Below, one piece after another: positions 48,385-59,735 of a DNA stretch of 64,000 nt. The notes under the pieces are model-generated. The model saw nothing but the letters and a program-made list of their open reading frames with translations, did no database searches and was not told the origin of the DNA. The stretch is taken from contig NC_092360.1 of assembly GCF_030848805.1 (NCBI RefSeq), positions 23,911,701-23,975,700 of the forward strand. The letters are read 5' to 3'. Both the position numbers and the translations under genes were made by a program. How positions within the stretch are numbered: the stretch's first letter is position 1; each line of letters begins with the position of its first letter. The stretch comes from Temnothorax longispinosus. Taxonomy: Eukaryota > Arthropoda > Insecta > Hymenoptera > Formicidae.

Positions 48385-48388
<4 letters not shown>
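47931..48388. other. gene-free DNA
   Basis: A 9-base-arm palindrome around one central base lies at 47980-47998. About 48070-48380 is CpG-rich. The long minus-strand frame crossing this region into the microsatellites is not accepted as a gene. Confidence 0.45.
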
Positions 48389-48437
<49 letters not shown>

Positions 48438-48440
48438 TCT
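48389..48440. repeat. (CT)n pyrimidine tract
   Basis: 52 uninterrupted pyrimidines, pure CT to about 48434. It faces a purine GA tract of opposite polarity about 130 bases downstream. Confidence 0.95.
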
Positions 48441-48570
48441 GCCCTCCCTCCCTCTCGCCATCTCTCTGCTTCTCTATCTTCCCGATTTGGACATATATAG
48501 GGATAGAACGAGATAGATAGCGATAGCATTGGACCCAAGAGTGAGTGAGAGGGAGAAGGAATGAGAGAGT

Positions 48571-48603
<33 letters not shown>
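48571..48603. repeat. (GA)n purine tract
   Basis: 33 uninterrupted purines on the same strand as the upstream CT tract, so the two tracts are mutually complementary and could pair in single-stranded DNA or RNA. Confidence 0.95.
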
Positions 48604-49228
48604 CCAGAGTACCAGCCGAATTCCTAGCATACCGCGGGGCCAACTGGTTAGCGAGCGATTTACGATATTGTAAACCGATGCGACGGCGGCTGCCGTGCCC
48701 ACCGCCGAACCTCAATCTAATAGTGGCGACTCCAACCTCCGATGCTAGCCAAAGGCACGTCGCGTCGTTCTCCCGTGACTCTATAACCCGCGGAAGATTT
48801 GTCGCACGCCTTTTTCCGTCTATCAGCATCCATCAACGCAAGCACCGCGATCGCGTCTTCTATCGTCGTAATCCCGCTCGAACACAATTCCCTATGAAAC
48901 AATTGTAAATGAATCCTGAGTGATCCACGGAACGGTCTATCCGGCGAAAACATGGGAAATCTAGTGTGCTTTATTAGGAATGCATGACAAAGATGCATCC
49001 AATAAACACATAATATTATATTAAATACTATACAGCAAAATTCGCGAGACCTTTAATTATGACGGAAAAGGTTAAAACATAATATGAAATGTAAGATACT
49101 GTAAGAGAAGTATAGAATTTAGATAAAAAAGTATAGAAAGATAAAATTTAATATAATATTTTACATATATTTACAGTTTACATTATATATTTTCAATGTT
49201 ATTCTTACACGGTAATTCATACACAGAA
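48604..49228. other. gene-free DNA
   Basis: CpG-rich to about 48900, then AT-rich. No gene is recognised. Confidence 0.45.
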
Positions 49229-49430
49229 AGAATCGTTTAAAGTATCCAAAAACTTGGCTAGATACAGATTTGAAAATAGTTTTGTTGAACCATTAAAATA
49301 ATTATGTAGGACGTTCAAGCTAGTTGTCAAAACTTTTTGCAGCATCTATCATCATATACTTGAAAACGTTCTACAAAATTATGTTCAGATCTATATCTAA
49401 TTAAATTTCCAGATACTTTACAGTTATTCT
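49229..49430. mobile_element. imperfect foldback element
   Basis: The left arm (about 49229-49290) and the reverse complement of the right arm (about 49368-49430) align over about 60 bases at roughly three quarters identity. Shared blocks are taaagtatc, tagata-agat, tgaa-ata and ttttgt-gaac. Most differences are transitions, as in an old inverted repeat. No target duplication or coding sequence is seen. Confidence 0.55.
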
Positions 49431-49549
49431 CGTCATCACGATGAACTGATAAAAAACTAAAAAACATTCAATCTTTTGTGCTGCTACTTATGATTAATCT
49501 AAAATAAAATAATTCAGAAGACCGCAACAAGCTCTGAGTTATATATAAA

Positions 49550-49660
49550 CTATATGGGCATCTACACATGAGCTTGCATTTGAAAAAACTTATTGTTAGA
49601 CCATTTGAATTAATTCATAAAGCTGTGCAAAATTTTTTGCAAATCTACGATGACTGATAA
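49550..49660 (+). repeat. diverged direct copy of part of the foldback element
   Basis: The order of blocks atttgaaaa, accatt, aattaatt/aataatt, agct, caaaa-tttttgca and atcta here matches 49265-49355 with substitutions and small indels. It probably derives from the same repeat family. Confidence 0.4.
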
Positions 49661-50887
49661 AAAATTGTACGAATCGTGATAATCAAAATTCATACTGATT
49701 CTGATTAAATTTTGCTCGACCAGGTCGAGCATCGAAAATGCGAATATGAAGCTTACATGAATAATGTGCGCGAATTGACACACGGTCGAATCTACATAAT
49801 GTATCGAGATTCCCGGCATGAACATTCGCGGAAGCTAATATCAAATCGCCTGTTCGCGTGACTGCCGACTGACTTTTGTATTATCGACATAATGTTCACT
49901 GATGTACGATAATGATCGAGAGGTAACCAAACAATGAGCACGATCGATCCCCGATCATTGGCGTTACGTTGTTACGTGAAGATGTAATTAGAATTAGAAA
50001 TTTCGGGAAGGTTCAAAATTGACTAAATCCATTAAACATAGTATATACCAATAAACATAATATTCAGTAATTTCTTAACTAATAAAAAGTTTATGGACAA
50101 AAGTCTGACAAGTTCCGAGAAATAATTATAAGTTTACTTCATTATTTTTCTCTTTAACTAAAAATTAAAATTACCATTTTATATACACTTGACAGATTGC
50201 GTGTTGAGATTCGTAGATGATATTTTTACTCCAAAGTAATTTTAACGAGCATACACAAATCTTCGTTATTTCAAAAAGGTAATTGATTTCCTTGAGCATC
50301 TGTGGCCTATTTTCCTCCCTGCAGTTAAAAGCCAAGCGATGCATGATTGTGTGCACATGTCGAAAAATCATTCGAATAAACATGCCGCTTTGAGATCGGT
50401 GTTCCGCGCACGATACGTTTTTTTGTCGCCTGCGCAGATTGCATATCTGCTCCGCCAATAAACCCATTTTTCTGGCGATATTGTGGAATGAATTTTTTTC
50501 ATCACTAAGAATAAAGACTGAAACATCATTTATGATATGACACCGAGGAGAATTATTCGCTATTTTTGATATTGAGATTTTCATTGTGTATCGATATTCA
50601 CATTTTCAACATTGGCTATGAAAGCTCTTTTCCAAAGAAAGATTCATACGTTCTCTCCAATGGCATAATACGACTCAATAAAATTTCATCGTCTACGTCA
50701 AAAACACGTACCGTAAGAGTGCGAATCACAGAGTGGACTCGGTGAATAATTAGCGACGACGGTGAAAGACGGAATAAAAGCAAGGCGTGGAGAAACGGTG
50801 GAAAAGGCAAAGCGACAATGAGACGCGAGGGGAGAGATCCGGAAGAGATCTCGCAGGGTATACAACACGTGCGCGGCAGGGAAAGGG

Positions 50888-50889
<2 letters not shown>
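49661..50889. other. gene-free DNA with one unusual open frame
   Basis: A 9-base-arm palindrome around one central base lies at 49713-49731. A 137-codon minus-strand frame (50171-50584) lies in AT-rich DNA and is free of simple repeats, yet I recognise no domain in it. Without homology evidence it is left uncalled. No RNA gene is seen. Confidence 0.4.
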
Positions 50890-50946
<57 letters not shown>

Positions 50947-50954
50947 GAAAGAGA
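50890..50954. repeat. homopurine tract, mostly (GA)n
   Basis: 65 uninterrupted purines on the plus strand, mostly GA dinucleotides followed by a GAAAGGGAAAGAGA tail. Confidence 0.95.
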
Positions 50955-52204
50955 TCGCATACGGTAATCTAGTTGCAAACATAGCTCGGGGTTGGAGCTC
51001 GAGTAGCCATGCGGAATAATGATATGTAATCGCGAAACTCTCCTGCAGGATCACGCGTGTGCGTAACGCGAGTGCCTATATAGAGGCGCGAGTTGGGATC
51101 CGGAGAATCGTTATGGAACAACCAAACATGCGCGCGCGCACCGCAATAATCAACCTCGGTACCGCGATAATCAACACGAATATAGCCAGAGTGACATTCA
51201 ACTTTCGTGTTAATTGCAACTGCGTACACAGCCCGCGATTTCGCAATCGGATCCGTGAATCGCCACTTTAACGATTATTTCTAGATGAGCTTAAAACAAT
51301 CCGTATCCGATATCGTATCCGTGTCTCGATTAGAATAATGGAAGAATCAAGAATCAAGGATTTAGGATTTTTAAAGAAAGTACTGAAACTCTGAGAAGCT
51401 TATTTTTCAATTTCAAGATCGTTCCACCCGAATCATTTTATTACCTGCACATTCGTAACTTCGTATAACTGATAAATGATGCATTCAGACTATTTTAAAA
51501 CATATATAGTATATTACGCGTGAATGTGAATTGTATGTATAGAACAGATAGGTAAGTTCGCTGCCGCGAAAAAGACGACGGAAGAAGTCAACTGAATAAA
51601 ACTCTGATCACTCTTGATTCAGTCCGATGTGTGAAACTATCAAACATCAGACTGACATGAAACCAACAGAAACACAGAAGTCATCCCGACTAATTGTATA
51701 AGGCTTGTATAAACTTTCATCGTTATTCCCAGATTTTAAATTCAATCTTAATACATGTTCCATTTATTTCCGCTATAATAAATATAAAAGTGTCATATTA
51801 TAGCACATATAGACACGGCTGTCAATAACTCCGCCTTTGGCCACGAAAACGGGGATACGGAATTGCTCGAACGTACAAGACCCGTTCGTTTAACATCCGA
51901 GGAGAAATTAGATCCGTGATTAACAAACTAGACACGCAAACGCCGGCCGTCCGAGAGAGCAAAATTCCGCCCGACTCGAAGAGCTACCTACGAAAGCCGA
52001 CCTAGAAGCGGATTTCCAACATGAGCGTCGAAGCAACTATCAGCCGCGCCTCGTATCGCATTCGTGGCATGTTGCGTTGCGCATAGACGATGCTCGGAAA
52101 ATTTCTCCGTGAGCCTTGCCCGACCCCGGCCAGAACCGGCTGTATTTTGTCCCTTTGGGGCCTCCGAATCTCGCTGTCTATTCGGTATTTCGCGGCACCG
52201 TTTG
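50955..52204. other. gene-free DNA
   Basis: About 51050-51270 and 51830-52200 are CpG-rich, with a CTATATAGAGG motif near 51075. About 51280-51820 is more AT-rich. No gene is recognised. Confidence 0.45.
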
Positions 52205-52210
52205 TCCCCT

Positions 52211-52264
<54 letters not shown>
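52205..52264. repeat. (CT)n homopyrimidine tract
   Basis: 60 uninterrupted pyrimidines, pure CT from about 52217. Ser/Leu-repeat frames across it are artefacts. Confidence 0.95.
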
Positions 52265-52269
<5 letters not shown>

Positions 52270-55200
52270 TGACGCTACTCATCCTCGATTCCCGTTCAAA
52301 CGCGCGTGCACCTGCGACTCGCGTGCAGTCGCATTTTTGCGGTCGGTGCGACCCGTCCCGGGGCCGTAAATATGAGCGTGATTACTTTTAATTCCCTCTA
52401 TTCGATCCCTGACCGCTCCCGCCCAAGTGCATCCAGCTTTACCTCCCGCCTCTTGCCTCTCGCCTCTCCTCCCACATCTGATCTCTCCCGCTGCATCCGT
52501 CTGACCGCTAGTTAATCATGTGTGTTGACCGCGTCGCTGATGAATCCGCGTTCGCCATCGATGTCTGTATTATAAGCTTGTCCAAATTCTATTCCATATT
52601 AGAATAATTCTAATTTCCATACGTGTATCGTAAAAAGATCGCTTGAGATTCTTCGATGCTAAAGAATTCTCGAGAAGATTGAAAATTGAAAGAAAAGATA
52701 TATTTGTTTTTAAATGAATATTTTATCTCGACAAAGTATTACATGTTTCTTCCATCAAAATCGAAGAAGTGAAGAAAGAAAACGTGGAAACCTGGCACAT
52801 TTGGTATATCAATAAATCTCACGTTATAAATAATTAGTATAAGCACGAGATCATTATTTAAAATAACACATTGCCACGACGGAAATTAATTTTATAATGC
52901 TTTCCACTGACAAGATATGGATATAAAATAATAATACACACTTTGCTGGAGTAACCTGTGATCTAACAATAAGTGCGTTAATTATTATCGCATGTTTCAA
53001 TGCTACCCGCTAAACTAACGCGATACGCCCCGTGAATTAACGCTCTCAAAAGTATAAACAATTATGAGAACGACATTTCCTCGAGGAAATTTATATTCTG
53101 CGCAAATTCTCGTAAGATTGCAGGTTGCAGATAAAGTCTCGGCAGCATTTGCGGAGGTTGCGCGCAATCTGAAAATCGTTGGGAAATTCACGGTATACCT
53201 ACGTGCACCGGCAATGAACTTTCGTGAATTTACGACGACGCATCGGATTCGATAATTAAAGCCGAGAAAGACAGGCGCGCAGCGACGTTATCTCGCAGTT
53301 TGGCAGAACGCCAAAGGAAAGGAGACGCGCGCCAGGAACACGTGCGTGAAGCCACGCCGCTAATCGTGAATCACGCGCTCGAATCGGTTTCACGGGAGCG
53401 AAAATTCGCGGAGCCGCATAAGTATATGCCTTCATCACTGCGTAACACGCAGTGACGAACGAACCCGGGATAAATGAACGGGATGCACAAATCGATATCA
53501 ATCGATAACTCCTTATCTCCAATCATTTTACACGGTGAAGGTATCAATAATTAGAATTATAAAAATTAATTCAGTTACTCCATGTGTATGCATGCATATA
53601 TTATATTATATGCGTTATTCTTTTTTAAAACAATGTCGATTACATACAATATGTATTTTCCTCGTGATCGATCGTTTCCGCGCCGCGCCGACTTATTTCA
53701 TCAGTATCAGCGTATAGTCACGATGCATTATATTATAATGCGGCGAACAGACGTGCACGCAATGACACACGATTACGAGGGCGTAAGGAGGGCCGTTCCG
53801 CGGTGATTACGGCGGAAGAAACGTTAACGATCGGCCGTAGTGATTCATTTGCTACGCCGCAATCGTTCGAAGAGCATACAATGCGATGGCGTATGCGATT
53901 AAATTTAGCCGAGCGAGGATGCATCTCTCATGCAGGATGTTGCCCAGATATATTATGATCGCGATGGCGATTATTATAGTAGTGTCGAGTGTGATCGGCC
54001 TGATCTGTATGGTAATGTGCGATTATTATGGGCGGCGTGTGTGAAATATTATTACGATCGACACTTTTGCGGAAAGTGATTCATCGTGTGACGATGTTAC
54101 GCTCTGTAATATACGCGCTTTATCTCCATCCAATTTATTTTACGTTATTACAAAACGTGACAAACCCGCCGCCACAAAGTGGAAGAAAATCAGCTGTAAT
54201 GAGCGCTCGTTATTGGGAATTTTGATGAACGCATCGATATTAAAACCTCGTCATTGAACAAATTAATTTATGAACGTATCAGTTTATATGACCCGAGTGC
54301 GGCATATAACGAGCGCGACGCGATAGATATTTAATCTATTTATCATGTTATTTGTAATACTGAACGCGCGTGTAGGATTGGAATTGTTACACGACAATCT
54401 TTGAATAAGAATTAATGAGCATGATGCATGTTATTTTTTTTTTAAAGAGAGTACGATAAAACCTCTTGCGATCAAACTTGCGTCTCCATACATAATTGAT
54501 TAAGCACCAATTTGTCTCTGAATTTAAACGAGATTGTCAACGATGAAATCATACAATGTAATCGAATATCGCTGAAGTTAACAAATTTATAAACGTATTT
54601 GATAAAGAACTCAGGTTATGAGTGGAAAATGCAATTGTAATCTATATTTACTTCTTAATTCTATCGACAATGAATTAAGCAAAACTCTTCTTTAAAAGTA
54701 TGCGTTTATTATCTTTAGCATTCCCAACGCCACAAATAAAAACGAATTTCCACCAAAAATCCACTTCAAGAAAAAGACTCGTCGACAAATTGCTGGTCGA
54801 TTCATTTTCCAGAGTGTAACGTTTAAAATACAAGAAAAATATTTCAAAGAGAGAGAGAATCACGACCACATATTTTTATACGCTCCGAAATTTCGAAGAC
54901 GGAGCTCCTGCGCGCTCTAAAAGCGGACACGAGATTTATTTAAAATTCGACGCCGCTCGAGCTCGCGCCAAAGCCAAAGGGACAAAGACGCGCCCCGCTC
55001 AAAGGACGCGGACGGAAGCTGCCGCGTGTTAAGGATGGAATTGTAAATCAAGCTGGAGAGATCCTTGATCCTTCGCACGAGTCGCGAGTCGCTCAAATGG
55101 CGCGAGCCGTACGTATGCACATATACGTACGCACACGCACATTTATATAAGTATCTGCTACTTAGGACTGCTCTTTTTCGCGAATAAATTCACACGAGAG

Positions 55201-55272
55201 AGAAGACTCCGAGGGGGCTGTCGCGACTTATCTTATCCACGGTGAAATTTAAATTCAAACCGACGTATACTG
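52265..55272. other. gene-free DNA
   Basis: CpG-rich at about 52265-52560, 53060-53480, 53670-54060 and 54890-55250. AT-rich at about 52570-52990 and 54340-54890. A 9-base-arm hairpin lies at 55108-55131. No gene is recognised. Confidence 0.45.
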
Positions 55273-55318
55273 ACACATACGTGCATGCGCGCGCGCGTAT
55301 GTGTGTGTGTACGCACGT
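55273..55318. repeat. 46-base alternating purine-pyrimidine tract
   Basis: Strict alternation for 46 bases with a CG-rich centre (GCGCGCGCG) and a GT block, bracketed by CA/TA/CG steps. This is a strong Z-DNA-prone sequence. Confidence 0.9.
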
Positions 55319-58300
55319 CTCCCAGAACCGCTCCGCAGCCTCTTCTCGCGTAGGAGGTCGGCCAAGGTGGGCGGATTGTCGGTCGGCTATCGGAAATATT
55401 TTCCAACGCCGAGAATTTATCGGGCGTCTGCCCGGAAATATTTGAAAATTCCTTCGACGACGAGGGAGGTAAAAAGGGAGAAGGGGACAGGAGGAGAAAG
55501 GAGAAAAAGAGAGAGAACAGGAGGCGAAACGGAGGCGCTCCCGGAGGGAAGCTACAAAATTTTTCACACCTTAATTAATTCCGCGAGAGGCAGGATTTCC
55601 AGGATCACGACGAGGTGAGAGCCTAGCGATCGATAATACGTTCCGCGGCGTTTATTCGCGGCAGCAATAAAGTCACGTCGGCGAAAATATAATCCCTTCG
55701 CTTTCGTTGCGAATTCTAGTAAGAAATCTAAGCTTAACAAAGTAAAAGGGAAAAAACGAGTCAATTTTAAAATCATATTAAGTAAAAAATAAAAAAGGTC
55801 ACAAATGTTACACAAAAAAAAAAACAGAATTCAAAGTTTTTTCTCTGTAATTTAATTAATTTCTTAGTGTATTATTTATATATTTTTTCATTAAAATATC
55901 TCCACTAACAAAAATTTGTTTCACGCTCTTATACTCTCTCAATCATTAAGAAATTATTGAAGCTCTTTCGATTATCGTTACGTCCTGAAACAATGTCTTG
56001 CACGCACCATTTGTCGGATTTTTCGGAAATGACATAAAATCTTCGGAAGAAACTTTGCGAGACTAATCGTCGATTTCCGCGACGTGAAGAGAAACGGGAG
56101 GGTCTTGATCGTCACGAACGTATCTCCCGTAATATAAGGGTGGAGGAATAGATTACGACTCTTCACCCTCGACTGTGCTTTTCCGTCGAGAACGGTCGAC
56201 ATCCCTTATTGCGGAGACCCATGAGTTTATTGCGAACGACCACGTGGCATGTACAGGGTCTAGTACGATTTATGAGTGTGTATATACTATATATACATAT
56301 ATATTTGTCGCAGAGACAATTATCTTCACGAGCATCGACATCCGCATTTATTCGCGCGCGCTTCGACACTTCCCTTATCCGCGTCGCCAGAGAATTCCGC
56401 GATCGGAACGATGAGCGATGCGATCACGATCGAGTCGACGAGAATTTCAATTACTGACGTGCGTCAGCACGAGTGACATAAAAAGTGCTGAAAAACGAAA
56501 ATTGAACTTCGTTTATAGGATTTAATCATTTTAACCTCCGATAAAAGGAATCGCCGAACGAATTCGTCGCGTTGCTGCGCGGCGGCGTTTTGCTTTCATT
56601 CAAATGTGAGAATAGCAACGAGGCGATGGATCTGAAATCCACAATGAATATTACCAGGTGACGATCCCGAACCATCCTCTTAGAATTACACTTGTTGCTC
56701 GGCATCTTCTCGCGATCTACAAAGTCGCTTCCGACGACTGCACTTTTATTGAACGAAAGGCTGAGTATTAAAAGAATTTGCGAAGCAATCTCCAATCTCC
56801 GCGCGTCGTAAGCTCGAATAATGATTTCGTTACAAGATCGGTTCGTTAAACGCTTACTATTAAGAGACAGAAACAAAGACAAAGATAGAAAGAGGGAAGA
56901 AAGCGAACAGTCTTATTTATTCAATCGTCGTTAATCATGATTAACCATTAACAAACACCCCCATTTTACCATAGATAATATTAAAGAGTCAATAAATAAA
57001 ATTGCTTTCATCAAGAAGAAACATATATAATATTAATTTTTTTAATTCAAAATAATATTAATTTAACGAACAATTTTGATTGCCTTGAAATATTATCGGC
57101 TGTACAAATTGTTCTCGAAAGATTTTATTTTTAAATGAAAAAAAAAAAAACCGTTTAAAAAAGCGATTATTAGATTCAGAGCATTACCTAGTTAAAAGTT
57201 GAAGTTATTAGTTTTTATTAGCAAAAACATTAAAGCAAATTATGATACAGCCTCTTCTATAAAAATTTACACACGTGTAGGACTTAAATAAACAGGAAAG
57301 GCCCAGCATTTGAAAAAGAGCATACAATTCGGACTCTATTTGCCGTTATCGTATTTTATTCTGACTTCAATCTTGTGAACCGGTACGTGTGCTCCCACGT
57401 GAAGGGTCGAAGATGAATACATAGGGTGGTTTCTGGAATGGCAAATACGTTTTCCGTTCCCCTCCGAGCTATTGGCTCTTATCGCGGTCCCCGACTGGAT
57501 TGTTTCGCCGGGAAAAAAAGTGGAACAAATTACTATCGTTCGCAACTCTCTTTTTCTCTTACTCTCATCCCCTCATTCGCCACTCTTGCTCCATTTCGTT
57601 CCGTTATGGAGCCCACACTTTAGTTAAGGTTCGAAGGGCTCTCCAAAGAAAAGTACTGCGACCTCCAAGTTTATCACATGCGATACGTTAATGAAAAAAC
57701 ACGGGACGCAGTGATATCTAGCTAATGTAGCAAGAAAATTTGTCTAGGACGACGAAAGAGAGAGTAATGTATTAAAATAAATATTGTACTCAATGTATAA
57801 ATCACATTGTCAAATATTTCATCAGACAAGTTTTCCTCCATTAATCTTTGTAGGGAATGAAATGGGGGGATCTCTCTTCAAAATAGGGATTCTTCCAATT
57901 CGCATAAGCATATTCGACCGGCTTAGAAAAGTTAAGATCCTATATTTTTTAAATTTATTTTTGTGTAGTGTGATATAAAGTAAAAAGGCCTCTCGGAAGG
58001 ATAATAATCGAACAATCGCGAAAGAAGCAGGAAGTAAAAAAACTCGCGCGTTCATCGATTCATCTCCGACTACACCCTTTTTCTTCCGCCCTCGACTTCT
58101 CGCAACGCGCTCCTTCTCCTCGATTTCCACTATTGGCAAAGCGATAACTCGGTACGTCGGCCATAAATCAAACTGCCAGAGTGTTTCACCTAGCCTCTCT
58201 CGCGCGGAGGAAGCTTCCTCCTTCTGAGGCAGCTCCTTCATCCTGCAGCAAATGATCCACGACGGTTCGCTTTTTATTTAAAGTCGACGAGCTGCCGGGG

Positions 58301-59098
58301 AATAAATTCGCGTTCACAGACAACGCGCGTATCACCTAACGCTTAACTACATACGCATGCGCCAAGTGCTGCTAAACGCGCTAATTTTAATCGCGGACAT
58401 TTTCACAAATCTGAAGTCATATTAGGTGTAAAGCGTGCACAAAGATTGTTAGCGCGTGTCGTATATATGCGTCTCTGACGATCATTTAATATAATGCAAA
58501 ATTTAAGAAACAGTGTATTTCTCTTAATGTTAAATTTTAATAATAATATTTAATTCGACATCTTGTGCTGAATGTTGCTGAATTTAAATTCTATAAAAAT
58601 ATAAAACACTTTTGATATTCCACGATTGTTTTTTTTTTTTGTTATTTAATTGCATCGCAAGTTGAGCTTGTAAAAGGTCTTTCGTTTTTAATTGCGGAAA
58701 TAATTTTGAAAGCGAGTTTGCCGAATCGCGAACGGGATCGAAACGTCTGATTGCAACTGATACTTTTGCGGTCACGTTGCCCATCCCGTGACTATTGCGC
58801 TTTAATTACCCTTCCTCCTCCCCTCCCCCCTCCGATGTCAGCTAATCAGGTTAAGTCCAATATGCCGAGCGTTAATTAATGCGCCACGATGCACCGCGGC
58901 GAGTCAAAGTACCGTTCGCCAGTAGCTAATGCCTGCTTTTTCCGCACTGTACACTACACGCCGCACACGCTTCGTAGAGCTGCACTTTGAACTTTGCGAG
59001 AACGTTAGCGCGGCATAAATTACCGTTTCCGTTGTAAAAGGCTGTTTCGCGCGAATTCTCCGCGTAACTCGGCGTTATTGCCGTTGTATATATACAAG
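55319..59098. other. gene-free DNA
   Basis: About 55320-55680 is CpG- and purine-rich. 55700-55980 and 56940-57310 are AT-rich. 56150-56480 is CpG-rich. A 139-codon minus-strand frame (57822-58241) and a 118-codon one (56526-56882) show no recognisable domain. 58260-58400 and 58790-59060 are CpG-rich unique blocks. Confidence 0.45.
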
Positions 59099-59150
59099 AT
59101 GTACGTATGTACATATACATATACATATGCGTGTGTGTGTGTGTGTGTAC
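59099..59150. repeat. 52-base alternating purine-pyrimidine tract ending in (GT)n
   Basis: Strict alternation over 52 bases: GTACGTATGTAC, CATATA units, then nine GT units (59131-59148). It is the longest alternating tract noticed in the window. Confidence 0.9.
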
Positions 59151-59700
59151 TGTTAAAAAAAAATAGAAATCCTAAGAAGAACAGCGGCTCTCTGGCTTTC
59201 TCCTCGCGAGCGAGATCCTTCAATGACAAAGAGCAGTAATTTATCATGAAATAATAATAACATCGCTCACAGCAAGTGAAAATGTTTCGAATTTTGCACG
59301 ACAAAATCACGTCGAGTTTTCCCCTCCAATATGTATTTTTTTTTTTTAACAATCCGTCACATCGCGAGGCAAAGATAAGTGCTACATTGTATCACGCATT
59401 TTCATGACGCGGAAGCGACTCTCTCGCATGAGCACCACTGAAATGTACTCTTCGCTGGTGCCGGAGAGGAGAGCGGAGAAAATGAGCGAGACCGAGGGGA
59501 GAGAACGCGAGAGGGTACGAGAGGGGGAGTAAAGGGGCACGCGGCGAGGAGTGACGGACGCTCGGCAACGAGGTAGGGGGACAGTTTAGGTTTAGGTTGG
59601 GATGCGCCCGGCGGCCCGGCCAAGCCAGGCCAGGAAATGCACTTGACGCTGCGTCGTCGCGAAGGATGAGTCATCGGAGATACGGAAAACCGGTTCGCCT
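59151..59700. other. gene-free DNA
   Basis: AT-rich to about 59400, then purine- and CpG-rich (59400-59700) leading into the promoter-like block. No gene is recognised. Confidence 0.45.
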
Positions 59701-59735
59701 CGGCTATAAAGACCCCGGCCGGCTCACTCTCTGCG
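59701..59735 (+). promoter_or_regulatory. possible TATA-type promoter
   Basis: TATAAA at 59705-59710 sits in a CpG-rich, otherwise GC-rich segment, followed by a TCACTC (A at 59726) and further on a TCAGTC near 59770. Both resemble the arthropod initiator, though neither spacing is ideal (about 21 and 65 bases against the usual 28-32). A long pyrimidine-rich stretch follows, as in some 5' leaders. The evidence is weak. Confidence 0.2.

Noticed and set aside
48016..48702. 228-codon minus-strand open frame
   Set aside because: It crosses both the CT and GA microsatellites, which remove stop codons in several frames. The remaining sequence has no recognisable domain.
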